Assembly: GCA_902810745.1 (NCBI GenBank)
Contig: CADDYW010000001.1
Span: 124,001-188,000, forward strand
Origin: Chloroflexota bacterium
GTDB taxonomy: Bacteria > Chloroflexota > UBA6077 > FW602-bin22 > CADDYW01
Direction: 5' to 3'
DNA: 64,000 nt
A program made the position numbers and the translations under genes. The notes beneath the pieces are model-generated. The model was given only the letters and a program-made list of their open reading frames with translations, was not told the origin of the DNA and did no database searches. Shown here piece by piece: positions 52,288 to 61,228 of this stretch (the stretch's first letter is position 1; each line of letters opens with the position of its first letter).

Positions 52288-52331
52288 GAGCCGTGGCGAA
52301 CGATTCCCAGGAAAACCAGCTTCTCACGAAA

Positions 52332-52368
52332 AAAGGCCGCTCAATGACGAGCGGCCTTTGTGTTTTTC
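52332..52368. terminator. Bidirectional rho-independent terminator
   Basis: Perfect 11-base stem AAAGGCCGCTC (52332-52342) / GAGCGGCCTTT (52349-52359), 6-base loop. Plus strand continues GTGTTTTTCC; minus strand continues TTT after the stem. Serves the guaA side and the tRNA-Phe side. Confidence 0.85.
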
Positions 52369-52389
52369 CTACTCTCCGTAGGCGTTTCG

Positions 52390-52465
52390 TGGTGCCGAGG
52401 GCCAGAATCGAACTGGCGACACCTACATTTTCAGTGTAGTGCTCTACCGACTGAGCTACCTCGGC
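52390..52465 (-). tRNA. tRNA-Phe (GAA)
   Basis: 76 bases with encoded CCA. Acceptor stem GCCGAGG/CCTCGGC with A73; D-loop GTAGCTCAGTCGGTAGAGC; anticodon arm CTACA, loop CTGAAAA (GAA), TGTAG; T-arm with GTTCGATTC. Last element of the minus-strand VWA region, closed by the terminator at 52332-52368. Confidence 0.97.
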
Positions 52466-52580
52466 ACGCCCAGATATTATACCGGGTTTGCTGCTTCCAT
52501 GCAAATCCCCCCGCGCGGCCAGCCTTCCCCGGCCTTGTCGTGCGCCGGGAGCCTCGCGGGAGACGGGATCCGAGCCACGC

Positions 52581-55286
52581 TCAGTTCAGCAGGTGCGCAA
52601 ACCCGAGTGACCGACGTACCCGCTGCCCGATTCGTTGACGCTGATCGCCGAGCCAGGACTTTGCCCGGCCAATCCCGCCGCGCCAGCCGTGCCATCCGCG
52701 CCGAGCGAGGTCGAGCGGATCGACACGTAGCCGACGGATGGCGACGTCCAGCGGAAAGAGGATCGCCGCGAGCAGCAGCAGCCACGGCCACAGTGGGATT
52801 GAATCCTGACCTTCGAACTCGAGGCCGGTCCGATCATACGCCTCGGCTGGGGAGTGCAGCACACGTCCGCCGGTCATGGCCGCAATCGCAGCGAGGTTCG
52901 AGCCGTTGATGCCAAAGTCGCGGTATTCAGGCGGATAGGAGACGACGACGCCAGTCGACTCGCTCCGGCTGACGTTCGTCCCGTCGTATTGGACGATATC
53001 CACGGGGTAGGCGCCGGGCTTCTGGACACTGAACTGCGTCTCGTACCGTCCAGGCCGCGTCTGAGTCAGGCGCACCTCGGCGGTTCGTCCGTCAGACGTC
53101 GGCACTCGCGCGCGGAGATCGAGCCCGTCCTGGAACACGCCCAGGTCGTTGACCACGTCCACCTTGAAGTTCACGATGCTTCCGTTGACGGTATAGGAAA
53201 ACTGCAGATCGGGATCACTCGGCGAGCGCAGGCTCCAGTCGACCGTCTGAGACCAGAACTTGGACAGCTGCGGCCACGCGAGCCAGTCACTGGCCCAGTG
53301 ACTGGTCAGGTCGGATGTCCACGCCACGACGCGGCCCAGCCCGTAATTCCAGTGCACCAGGATCGGGTCGCGCCGATCCGACTGCAGAGCAACCTGCGCA
53401 TTGTTGCGGGGCGTCGTCACCACGTAGCCGCTGAGATTGGGTAGCTCGCTTGCCACGACCGAATCCAGCAGCGGACTCGGGGACGCGACCTTGGGCTGAA
53501 ACGTCGCTTCCACGGTCGATGATCCGCTGACGATTCGCGTCTCGCGCGTCGTGATCTCTGGAATCCTGGCTGCCTGGTCGGTGTAGTAATATTTCCCTTT
53601 CCCGCGCTGAGCCAGCATCTGCATCAGCTTGGTGTCGGCGTCGCTACCGATCGCGATCGTCGAAAGCGTGATCCGGTCCTGCTCGATCTTGGCAAGGAGT
53701 GGGTTGTAGTCCGACTCGACCAGCGAATTCCCGTCACTCATCAGAATAATGTGCTTGTATCTCGCGGTGCTCTTATGAACTGCCTGGTAGGCCGCCTGGA
53801 GGGCAGTGAAGATATCGGTCCCACCCGAGGCGCTGATTTGACCGACCAGGTTCTCGAGCTGAGTCCGGTGCGCGGCATCGCCCACCTGCTGGAGCGGCAC
53901 GACCGGCGTCACGTCCGTGTCAAAGGCAATGACGGCGATCTCGTCGGTCGGCGCCAAGAGGCCAATTGCGAGCTGCGCGGCCTTGTCTGCCATCGCCATC
54001 TTCCGTACACCGCCCTCGGACTCGTCCATGCTGCCGGATTTGTCAATCACCAGCGCAAGCGCGACATTCCCGTTCTGAACGTTGCCCGGCACGTCGGACT
54101 GGACCGGCAGGATATTTCCAAGCGGCGTTCCCTCGTATTTTCCAAGGCCGTAGCTCTTGTCGCCGCCGATGACCACGAGTCCGCGACCCAGGTCGTGGAC
54201 AAACCCGGCAATCGTATTCATCTGGTCGAGGGTAAAGGCGCTCGCGGGAGTGTTGACCAGGACCATCCCGTCGTAGACCTTCATCGGCGGAAGAGACGGC
54301 GGTATTGCCGAGGGCGACAGGAGATCTGCCGTGGCTCCGGTCCCCTTCAAGACCGAGACGATCGCACTCGCGGCAGTTGGATCCGTAGACACGACCGCAA
54401 CGCGGCCAGGCGGCTTCACAACGGTAAAAGCGTCGACCTCGTTGTTCTGAGGGTAGGTATCGTTCGACGACTGAACGACAACCTTGAAGGTATGAAAGCC
54501 GTTGCTCTTGGCATCGAGCGTGATCGAGAAGTGGTTTGCCCCGGGCTGCAGATGCTTCGTTCCCTGGGTGATCTCGGCATCATCCATGAAGAAGCGGATA
54601 TTGGCATCGGTAGAGACCGTACTGTAGATGACCGCGCTCACGTCGAACTGCTGCCCAAGCCGAAGGTACGACGGAACACTCAACGAGTCAGCGACGACCT
54701 CCTTGAGGCCTGGTGGTGGGCCGATCGGCGCCACGTCTACGTGAACGCGCTGAACCGAGTCCTGTCGAGCTTCCGCGGCTGCGTCGCCGAGGTTCGTCTG
54801 CCCATCGGAGAGAACAACGATCCGTCGAGCTCCCGTCGGCGGGAACAAGGAGGAGGCAAGATGCAGCGCACTCGCCAGATCGGTTCCACCGGGATCGGGA
54901 GCGGGAACTGATGGATCGCTCTGGTCGACACCGAGCGGCCGCCGAACCACCGCGTTTCCGCCGAATTCGACGATCGCGGTTCGGTCGTCGGCTCCCGCCT
55001 GCTTGAGTGCGTCGGCGAGCCAGGGGTCGGCTGCGCTCGTGCCATTGAACGAAACGCTCGCCGAGCGATCTACGACAAAGACCACCGAGAGAAGGTCGCT
55101 CGTGCGGTGCAGGATTGGCTGGGCGATGGCCAGTGCGAGGGCCGCCACGAGGAGGAGGCGCACGACGACCGCGGCGTTTCGCACGCGACGTGGCAGATAG
55201 GTGATGCCCAGTCGGGCGACGACGTAGAAGGCGGGCAGCAGGAGCAACAGCCACAACGCGTACGGAAAGTCGAAGGTCAAGCCCAT
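52581..55286 (-). CDS. Membrane protein with two von Willebrand factor A domains
   Basis: 901 aa. N-terminal hydrophobic helices (residues 8-28, 40-57), VWA 1 with MIDAS VVDRSASVSFNG near 70, a beta-rich middle, VWA 2 with LVIDKSGSMDESEG near 430 and GGTDIFTAL, then YPVDIVQYDGTNVSRSE-type beta region and a helix at about 835-855 with a basic tail. DxSxS MIDAS in both. Last of four tightly packed genes; VWA pairs suggest a protein-interaction platform at the cell surface. Reported relatives are MoxR partners. Confidence 0.88.
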   Translation of the reverse strand: MGLTFDFPYALWLLLLLPAFYVVARLGITYLPRRVRNAAVVVRLLLVAALALAIAQPILHRTSDLLSVVFVVDRSASVSFNGTSAADPWLADALKQAGADDRTAIVEFGGNAVVRRPLGVDQSDPSVPAPDPGGTDLASALHLASSLFPPTGARRIVVLSDGQTNLGDAAAEARQDSVQRVHVDVAPIGPPPGLKEVVADSLSVPSYLRLGQQFDVSAVIYSTVSTDANIRFFMDDAEITQGTKHLQPGANHFSITLDAKSNGFHTFKVVVQSSNDTYPQNNEVDAFTVVKPPGRVAVVSTDPTAASAIVSVLKGTGATADLLSPSAIPPSLPPMKVYDGMVLVNTPASAFTLDQMNTIAGFVHDLGRGLVVIGGDKSYGLGKYEGTPLGNILPVQSDVPGNVQNGNVALALVIDKSGSMDESEGGVRKMAMADKAAQLAIGLLAPTDEIAVIAFDTDVTPVVPLQQVGDAAHRTQLENLVGQISASGGTDIFTALQAAYQAVHKSTARYKHIILMSDGNSLVESDYNPLLAKIEQDRITLSTIAIGSDADTKLMQMLAQRGKGKYYYTDQAARIPEITTRETRIVSGSSTVEATFQPKVASPSPLLDSVVASELPNLSGYVVTTPRNNAQVALQSDRRDPILVHWNYGLGRVVAWTSDLTSHWASDWLAWPQLSKFWSQTVDWSLRSPSDPDLQFSYTVNGSIVNFKVDVVNDLGVFQDGLDLRARVPTSDGRTAEVRLTQTRPGRYETQFSVQKPGAYPVDIVQYDGTNVSRSESTGVVVSYPPEYRDFGINGSNLAAIAAMTGGRVLHSPAEAYDRTGLEFEGQDSIPLWPWLLLLAAILFPLDVAIRRLRVDPLDLARRGWHGWRGGIGRAKSWLGDQRQRIGQRVRRSLGFAHLLN

Positions 55287-55299
55287 GGATCCCCTCGGC

Positions 55300-57135
55300 T
55301 CAGCCCACCAGACGGCGGAAGTAGATCAGCCATTCCGAGGCCAGCAGGACGAGAACGCCGCCCGCCACCCAGGGCCAGACCTCGTGCTGCGTCGGTTTTC
55401 CGGGCGGGCTACCGTTCCGGGTGAGCACCTGCGGGTCGACGCGCGGCGCGATATCACTTTCCGACACGCCAAGGCGGTTGACGACGAACTCGCGAGACGT
55501 GACTGGCGTGGCACCATTCATATCGGTCACCACGTAGGGGCCGCGCTGGCTCGTGTCCGCGAAGCGAACCGGCCGATCCCCGTTGCTGAAGACGTCCACC
55601 TGTCCATTGGGCAGACGAATGAGCATCGACGTCGCGTGAGGAGCGGGCGGGAGGTCGACAGCGGCCCCCGGACTCACGAGCGAAGGGAGCGACTGCGGTG
55701 CTAGCGTGTCGACGAGATTGGCGATGAAGATCGGGAAAGCGATCCGTTGCGGCCAGTCTGTCGCCGCTGGTTCGAAACCGATCACGACGGTCCGGTGCCC
55801 ATTGAGCTCGCCGTCGAGGATGAGCGGTCCAGAACCACCCTGGGCAATCGGGCGCGCCCACGCCATCGTTCCAAGACGCTCCGGCTGCTGAACGTACAGG
55901 CCAGCCAGGTCGACGGAGTCGAAGAGCGAGTTACTGTCATCGACCTGCACGATAGTCGTCGAGGGCTGATTCCCGGCGACGGGAAAGAGCGCACTACCGG
56001 GCGGGGGCGCAACCATCACGATACTACCCATCGGCAATGACGCGGGAATGAATCCGTCGAAGATCGTGACCGCGGCGTCATCTGGCTTGTAGCTGGCAGG
56101 ATCGACGACCTTGAGCTGAACCGTTGGGAGGGTTTTCAGCGCGCGCTGCCAGATCGTCGGGTCAGACGCCACGAGCGTGACCGGGATCGCGCGTGCCCCC
56201 GGCACCAGAGCCTCGGCGTGATTATCCAGACTGTACTTGTCTGGCGTGTCGATCGTGACCCCGAAAAGGTGCGTGCCCTGGGGAAGCGAGAGCGAAATCT
56301 CGACCGGCTGGCGCGCCGGAATGGTGACCTTGCGGTTGTAGATCGTCAGTCCGTCGGCGGTCGCCTGAACTCCGACCTGCACGTCACGGCGGGCGAAGTT
56401 CGCGATCTGGACAAAACCGAGATATCGGTTGAGCGAGCCGATCATCGGACGCACGCTCAGGGCAGTGATTCCCTGGTTGTCGTCACTCCCACCAACCTGC
56501 TGGAATGCCAGGTCCGCCGGAATCGCCCCGATACTCTTCAGCGAGACCTGGTCAAAGGTCCCATCCGACAGGATGACAATGCGATTGTGCGTGTCGGGCG
56601 ATAGGTCGGCAGTCTGAGCTGCCAGCGCCAGCGCGCTTTGAACGTCACCCCTGGCGGGCGACACTTTGACAGCGTCGAGGGCCGCGTCGAGCGCGTGCGG
56701 CCCCTTACCACTCGCAAGAATTCGCGGTATCGGCTCGATACTGATGAGAGTCGCGCGATCCTCGTTATTCAGCGACGCCACCATCTGGCGCGCATCCTCA
56801 ACCGCAAGGGCGAGCCGATTCGGCGAGACGTCTGTCGACAGCATCGTGGGCGACGTATCGACCAGCAGAATGAGATGCTGCCCGATGCTACCTGGCAGCG
56901 ACGGGCGTGCGAGTGTTGCCGCTATCGCCGCGGCGATGACGAGCTGCGTAAAGAGCAGCAGAGTGGCCGCGGGGAGACGCCAGCGCGGCCGCCCTTCCAG
57001 GTCGCTCGAGAGATGCTGCCAGAGTCGTACGCTCGGGACGACCACCCGCTGGTGGCGCGGGCGCAGGATGTAGAGCAGCACAATCAACGGCAGTGCGGCG
57101 AGCGCCCACAACGCAGTCGGCTGGACGAACGTCAT
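55300..57135 (-). CDS. BatA-like VWA-domain membrane protein
   Basis: 611 aa from ATG 57135. Starts MTFVQPTALWALAALPLIVL (membrane helix), a second helix (LLLFTQLVIAAAIAATL), VWA with LILLVDTSPTM (DxSxT variant), a long beta-rich domain, and a C-terminal helix (VAGGVLVLLASEWLIYF). Family of BatA/aerotolerance-like proteins with N-terminal BatA signature. The start overlaps the DUF58 gene stop by 4 bases (ATGA). The longer frame upstream lacks support. Confidence 0.88.
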   Translation of the reverse strand: MTFVQPTALWALAALPLIVLLYILRPRHQRVVVPSVRLWQHLSSDLEGRPRWRLPAATLLLFTQLVIAAAIAATLARPSLPGSIGQHLILLVDTSPTMLSTDVSPNRLALAVEDARQMVASLNNEDRATLISIEPIPRILASGKGPHALDAALDAVKVSPARGDVQSALALAAQTADLSPDTHNRIVILSDGTFDQVSLKSIGAIPADLAFQQVGGSDDNQGITALSVRPMIGSLNRYLGFVQIANFARRDVQVGVQATADGLTIYNRKVTIPARQPVEISLSLPQGTHLFGVTIDTPDKYSLDNHAEALVPGARAIPVTLVASDPTIWQRALKTLPTVQLKVVDPASYKPDDAAVTIFDGFIPASLPMGSIVMVAPPPGSALFPVAGNQPSTTIVQVDDSNSLFDSVDLAGLYVQQPERLGTMAWARPIAQGGSGPLILDGELNGHRTVVIGFEPAATDWPQRIAFPIFIANLVDTLAPQSLPSLVSPGAAVDLPPAPHATSMLIRLPNGQVDVFSNGDRPVRFADTSQRGPYVVTDMNGATPVTSREFVVNRLGVSESDIAPRVDPQVLTRNGSPPGKPTQHEVWPWVAGGVLVLLASEWLIYFRRLVG

Positions 57136-58139
57136 CGAACAATCCTTCTGAGCCGCAACCGATTCAGGAAGACTTCCTCGAGCGACACCGTCGTATCCAG
57201 GGCGAGATACCCGACCTCGGACCGATGGCAGAATGAGGCGACGCTGGCGCACCAGTCCTGGACACGCTGCTCGTAGGCGCGGCGAGCCTGGTCGCCCACG
57301 ACAATTTCGACGACATCCCCGGTCTCGGAATCAAGCAGCTCGAGGTCTCCCTCGACCGTTGGCTGCAGCTCCTGCGGAGCGAGGACGTGGAGAACCACCA
57401 CCTCGAGGCCTTCACGCAGGAGACTCACAATGCCGGCCTCCCAGTCATCCTCGGACAGGAGATCGGTGATCACGAAGGCGATCCCACCGCCCAGGGCGCC
57501 GTTGCAATACTCATCCACGGCGCGCTGCATCCGCGTCGCTCCGCCCACCGGCGCCTGATCGAGATAAGACAACAGTCGCAGGATCTGAGCGCGTCCACGG
57601 ACCAGCGGGAAACGATCGTACAGCCTATCGGCAAAGCAGACCGCGGTCACGGCGTCAAAGCGTGCCAGGGCAAGAAATCCCAGCGCGGCCGCCAGGCGAC
57701 GGGCAAACGCGAGTTTGTTCGGCACGCCCCAGTTCATCGACTGGCTGCTATCGACCAGCAGATGGACGGTGACGTCCTCCTTCGCCTCGGTCTGCTTGAG
57801 GAAAAGCCCGTCGAGACGTGCAAAGGCGTTCCAATCGATCCGACGAAAGTCGTCGCCAGGAACGTACTTCCGGAAATCCGCGAACTCGGTGGAGCTCGCG
57901 TGACGTCGGCTTCGGTGCTCCCCGGTCAGGCCTTGAATGACCAGTCCGCGGGTCAGCAGATTCAGCCGCTCGAGGCGATGGAGGAAAGAAGCACTCAGCA
58001 GCTCTCCGGTTGGCCGAATCTGATCGTCGTCTGGAGACGCGTGGACTGCGGTCCGAACGAGAGTGCGCGCCCGCCCGCTTCCAAGCAATAGCGCGCGACG
58101 AACGATCTGAAGCGGCGAAGAGCGACTAGGATCCGCCAT
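57132..58139 (-). CDS. DUF58 protein (soluble type)
   Basis: 335 aa with no transmembrane segment, unlike the DUF58 gene at 21981-23192. Core: HRSRRHASSTEFADFRKYVP, GDDFRRIDWNAFARLDGLFLKQ (family signature), VHLLVDSSQSMNWG (VWA-like MIDAS), GGGIAFVITDLLSED. Second gene of the operon; it overlaps its upstream neighbour by 14 bases and the next by 4. Expected to be targeted by a MoxR ATPase, none of which is adjacent. Confidence 0.9.
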   Translation of the reverse strand: MADPSRSSPLQIVRRALLLGSGRARTLVRTAVHASPDDDQIRPTGELLSASFLHRLERLNLLTRGLVIQGLTGEHRSRRHASSTEFADFRKYVPGDDFRRIDWNAFARLDGLFLKQTEAKEDVTVHLLVDSSQSMNWGVPNKLAFARRLAAALGFLALARFDAVTAVCFADRLYDRFPLVRGRAQILRLLSYLDQAPVGGATRMQRAVDEYCNGALGGGIAFVITDLLSEDDWEAGIVSLLREGLEVVVLHVLAPQELQPTVEGDLELLDSETGDVVEIVVGDQARRAYEQRVQDWCASVASFCHRSEVGYLALDTTVSLEEVFLNRLRLRRIVR

Positions 58140-59949
58140 TACTGAAGTACTCGCGTACGACCGGCTTCATTTCGAGAGGAACCACGTTGCTTTCCTGGTG
58201 GACATTGATCGGAACATTCGACGAGCTCGTGACGCCGCTGCTCCCGCCCGAGATCGAGCTACCGTCCGCGCCGGTCAACGGGGTCGAGCGATCCCCGGCT
58301 TGCGTCTGGTCGTTTCCGTCCCCGCTCGCCTGACCGGTGATAGTGAGCTTGACGCCGCTCACGTCCAGGGGAGTCGGCTTGGAATCCAGGAGGTTTGATC
58401 CTGGTCCTGCCCCCGCGCCACCGGAGTTGCTGGATTGTCCCTGTTGGATCTGCTGGCTGCTAGACGGCTGGCCCGACCCGGGCGATGTCGCGCTATCCGG
58501 TGAACCCGAGCCGTCGCTCGACGCGGCCTCGCGATCCAGCGAGGACTGTGCGTCTCCAGACGCACTCGCCTGATCGAGCGATTGCGTCGACGAGGCCTGG
58601 CTGAGGGTATCGTTGGAGCTTTGAGCTTGACCCGCCTGCTGCGATCCAGTGTCCTGCTGCTGGTTGGCGAGCCCGCGCTGGACCTCCTGTAATGCCTGAC
58701 CAAGCTGAGCCTGGGTAGCAATCTTGCTGCTCGCCTGCTGCACGGCCGACGAAAGCGACTGCAGCGACTGCGATGCCTGGGCATTGTCATTCTGCTTCAG
58801 AGCATCGGACGCCTGCTGGGCGCTCTGGGAGATCGCGCTGTCGAGCGATCGAGTCTGCGCCGCGGCCTGCCCGAGCCGCGATGCGAGCTCCGACCGCGCT
58901 TCCGGCGATAGCTGGTCCAGCTGACGACTCAGATCGTTGAGCTGCGACGACGCCTGCTGGTACTCGCCCCGTGCGAGGCTATCGCTGATCGAGTGCGTCG
59001 CTGACGAATCCTTGAGCGCCGCGGCCAGCGCGTTCAGCGCCTGCTGCGCGGCAATCGATTGGCTCGCCTGATCCTGGAGCTGCTTCTGAAGATCGGCCAG
59101 CTGTGCCTGATACTGCTCCGGGGTGATCGACTGCGATGCCAGCTCTTGCTGCAGCACCTTGAGCTGCGGGACAAGCTGATCGCTGGTCGAGACTGTCGTT
59201 GGGAACTGGACCTGGGATGGGTCCATGGTCACGAAGGACGTTGGCGCCTGAGGATCCTGACTGGCGAGTCGGGCCAGCTCCGCATCGATTGCCTGACGTG
59301 GACGTGGAACGGTCAGCCCCATCGAACCGGCGACAGTGATCGCACCATACAGGATGGCCACAACCGCCAGCAGCTGCAAATCACGGCTCGGCCAGACCAG
59401 CGGAACCACCTCGCTTGGCTCGAGCTCACGAATGCGACCCGTCGCGACGCGAATCTGCGTTTTGACCAGGGGCTCATCCAGGCGACGCGCGAGAGTGTAC
59501 TCGACTGCCGTCGCCAGCTGAGCGTGCAGACCGGCGCGTCGATCGACGAGGCGTGCTACCTCGAATGACGGAATCTCGTGGTGCATCGCCAGGTGGAACG
59601 CCCAGCCCAGCACGACGAAGAGCACAACCGGTAGCCAGGACGACATCGGGTGGAGGCTGATCACCTGCAAGACTTTCGCGAGCAGCAGGATCACCGCACA
59701 GAGGACGAGACCACGTGGCAGAATGAGGAGCGACCGAGCAAAGCGAACACGATTCCGAAAGGCCCACAGCCGGCCCAGCAGCTCGGTCACCGGGTACTGA
59801 TCCGCCTGCCCACCAAGGTGAAGCGGACGGTTCGTCGGTGCCCCAAGGGCGGCCAGGTTGTTTCCGGTGCAGAACGGCCCAACCGTCACCCACCAGGTGA
59901 CGTCTCGGATCGCTCGCTCGACTTTGTCGGTCAGTCGACGCCACGCCAT
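58126..59949 (-). CDS. Membrane protein with long Gln/Ser/Ala-rich coiled region (DUF4175-like)
   Basis: 607 aa. Two hydrophobic helices at about 90-125 and one at 195-215. Residues 225-550 are very rich in Gln, Ser and Ala with heptad-like repeats (LQQELASQSITPEQYQAQLA), followed by a Gly/Ser-rich stretch and a conserved end EMKPVVREYFSNGG, whose pattern resembles the C-terminus of DUF4175/TIGR-type VWA-operon proteins. No enzyme motif. First gene of the operon, promoter at 59991-59996. Function unknown; likely a periplasmic strut or spacer. Confidence 0.75.
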   Translation of the reverse strand: MAWRRLTDKVERAIRDVTWWVTVGPFCTGNNLAALGAPTNRPLHLGGQADQYPVTELLGRLWAFRNRVRFARSLLILPRGLVLCAVILLLAKVLQVISLHPMSSWLPVVLFVVLGWAFHLAMHHEIPSFEVARLVDRRAGLHAQLATAVEYTLARRLDEPLVKTQIRVATGRIRELEPSEVVPLVWPSRDLQLLAVVAILYGAITVAGSMGLTVPRPRQAIDAELARLASQDPQAPTSFVTMDPSQVQFPTTVSTSDQLVPQLKVLQQELASQSITPEQYQAQLADLQKQLQDQASQSIAAQQALNALAAALKDSSATHSISDSLARGEYQQASSQLNDLSRQLDQLSPEARSELASRLGQAAAQTRSLDSAISQSAQQASDALKQNDNAQASQSLQSLSSAVQQASSKIATQAQLGQALQEVQRGLANQQQDTGSQQAGQAQSSNDTLSQASSTQSLDQASASGDAQSSLDREAASSDGSGSPDSATSPGSGQPSSSQQIQQGQSSNSGGAGAGPGSNLLDSKPTPLDVSGVKLTITGQASGDGNDQTQAGDRSTPLTGADGSSISGGSSGVTSSSNVPINVHQESNVVPLEMKPVVREYFSNGGS

Positions 59950-59956
59950 CGTGCTG

Positions 59957-59986
59957 CCCTCCTAACGGGAGGCCCGGATCCCGTTG
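59957..59986 (-). promoter_or_regulatory. Leader hairpin and RBS of the VWA operon
   Basis: Minus strand: 7-base stem AACGGGA/TCCCGTT (59985-59979 with 59970-59964) lies immediately before AGGAGGG (59963-59957), the RBS of the gene starting at 59949. Pairing could help or hinder ribosome access. Confidence 0.35.
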
Positions 59987-59990
59987 GACT

Positions 59991-59996
59991 ATTGTA
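59991..59996 (-). promoter_or_regulatory. -10 element of the second VWA operon
   Basis: Minus strand TACAAT, about 42 bases from the start codon; the -35 is poor. Confidence 0.4.
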
Positions 59997-60052
59997 CCTG
60001 ACCTCAGCGACTGCCCCGACGCGAAGGACAAGCGCAAGTTCTATGCCGACAC

Positions 60053-61228
60053 TCAGGCGAGCGCTGTCGAGAGCCTCGAGATCGCTTCTCGAAGACGCTT
60101 CGTCTCGGCTGTCAGCGCAAAACGAACGTATCCTTCGCCCTGTTTGCCGAAACCATTTCCTGGCGTGCAGACGATACCGGCTCGTTCGATCAGTGTCGAC
60201 ACGAAACCCGCCGAGTCGTAGCCGGCCGGTACCCGCGGCCAGACGTAGAACGTCGCACGGGGCACGTCTACGGTCAGCCCGATGGCGCGCAGTCCGCGCA
60301 CCAGCACGTCGCGACGACGCTGGTAGACGTTGCTGTTACGGGCACTGATCTGCTCGGCCATCGAGAGGGCCGTGATACCGGCCTCCTGCACCGCCTGGAA
60401 GGCGCCGGAGTCAAGGTTCGACTTGATCTTTCGCAAGGCCTCGATGACCTCGGCGCGACCGACCGCGAAAGCGATCCGCCAGCCAGTCATGTTGAAGGTC
60501 TTGGAAAGCGAATGAAACTCGATTCCGACTTCCTTGGCGCCGGGTGCTTCGAGGAAGCTTGGGGGATGGTAGCCGTCAAAGGAGATTTCGGAGTAGGTAT
60601 TGTCCTGGGCGACGATGATGTTGTGGCGCCGCGCGAAGTCGACCACCTCACGATAGAACTCGATCGGAGCAACCGCCCCGGTCGGATTATTCGGATAGTT
60701 GATGAACATCAGGCGAGCGCGCTGCCTGACCGACTCGGGAATGGCCTCGAGGTCAGGCAAAAACTGATTCTCGCGCAGCAGCGGCATCTCGTAAGGCTGT
60801 CCGCCCGCGAAGATTGTTCCGGCGCGGTAGACGGGATAGGCCGGGTCGGGAATCAGCACGACGTCCCCGGGATCGACCAGTGCCAGCGGCAGGTGGCCAA
60901 TCCCTTCCTTGGCGCCGATCAGTGTCAGGACTTCGCGCTGAGGATCCAGGTCGACGCCGAAGCGGCGCCGATACCAGTCGGCCACCGCCTGTCGGAAGCG
61001 GTCAAGCCCCTCCGATTCCGGGTAACGATGGTTTACCGGATCACGCGCTGCCCTCGCGAGCGCACGGATGATCGGCGCGGGCGTCGGGATGTCGGGATCA
61101 CCAATACTCAGACTGATGATGTCGATCCCGCGTGCCGCGGCTTCGCGTCGCTTCCGGTCGATCTCGACGAAGAGGTAAGGGGGTAGCTCGGCCAGCCGCC
61201 GAGCGACGGAAAACTCCTCGGTAATCAC
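60053..61228 (-). CDS. dapL: LL-diaminopimelate aminotransferase (DapL type)
   Basis: Class I PLP aminotransferase (391 aa) that converts tetrahydrodipicolinate to LL-DAP in one step, bypassing succinylase/acetylase routes. Motifs: SLSIGDPDIPTPAPIIRALA, FINYPNNPTGAVAP, and the PLP lysine in HSLSKTFNMTGWR. The 4-base overlap with lysA and the dapB and dapA genes upstream support the lysine-pathway assignment; the family also contains other aminotransferases. Last gene of the run. Confidence 0.88.
   Translation of the reverse strand: MITEEFSVARRLAELPPYLFVEIDRKRREAAARGIDIISLSIGDPDIPTPAPIIRALARAARDPVNHRYPESEGLDRFRQAVADWYRRRFGVDLDPQREVLTLIGAKEGIGHLPLALVDPGDVVLIPDPAYPVYRAGTIFAGGQPYEMPLLRENQFLPDLEAIPESVRQRARLMFINYPNNPTGAVAPIEFYREVVDFARRHNIIVAQDNTYSEISFDGYHPPSFLEAPGAKEVGIEFHSLSKTFNMTGWRIAFAVGRAEVIEALRKIKSNLDSGAFQAVQEAGITALSMAEQISARNSNVYQRRRDVLVRGLRAIGLTVDVPRATFYVWPRVPAGYDSAGFVSTLIERAGIVCTPGNGFGKQGEGYVRFALTAETKRLREAISRLSTALA

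Noticed and set aside
53751-54911. Plus-strand reading frame of 386 codons
   Set aside because: Shadow of the double-VWA gene on the opposite strand; no family similarity, basic composition typical of GC-rich antisense frames.
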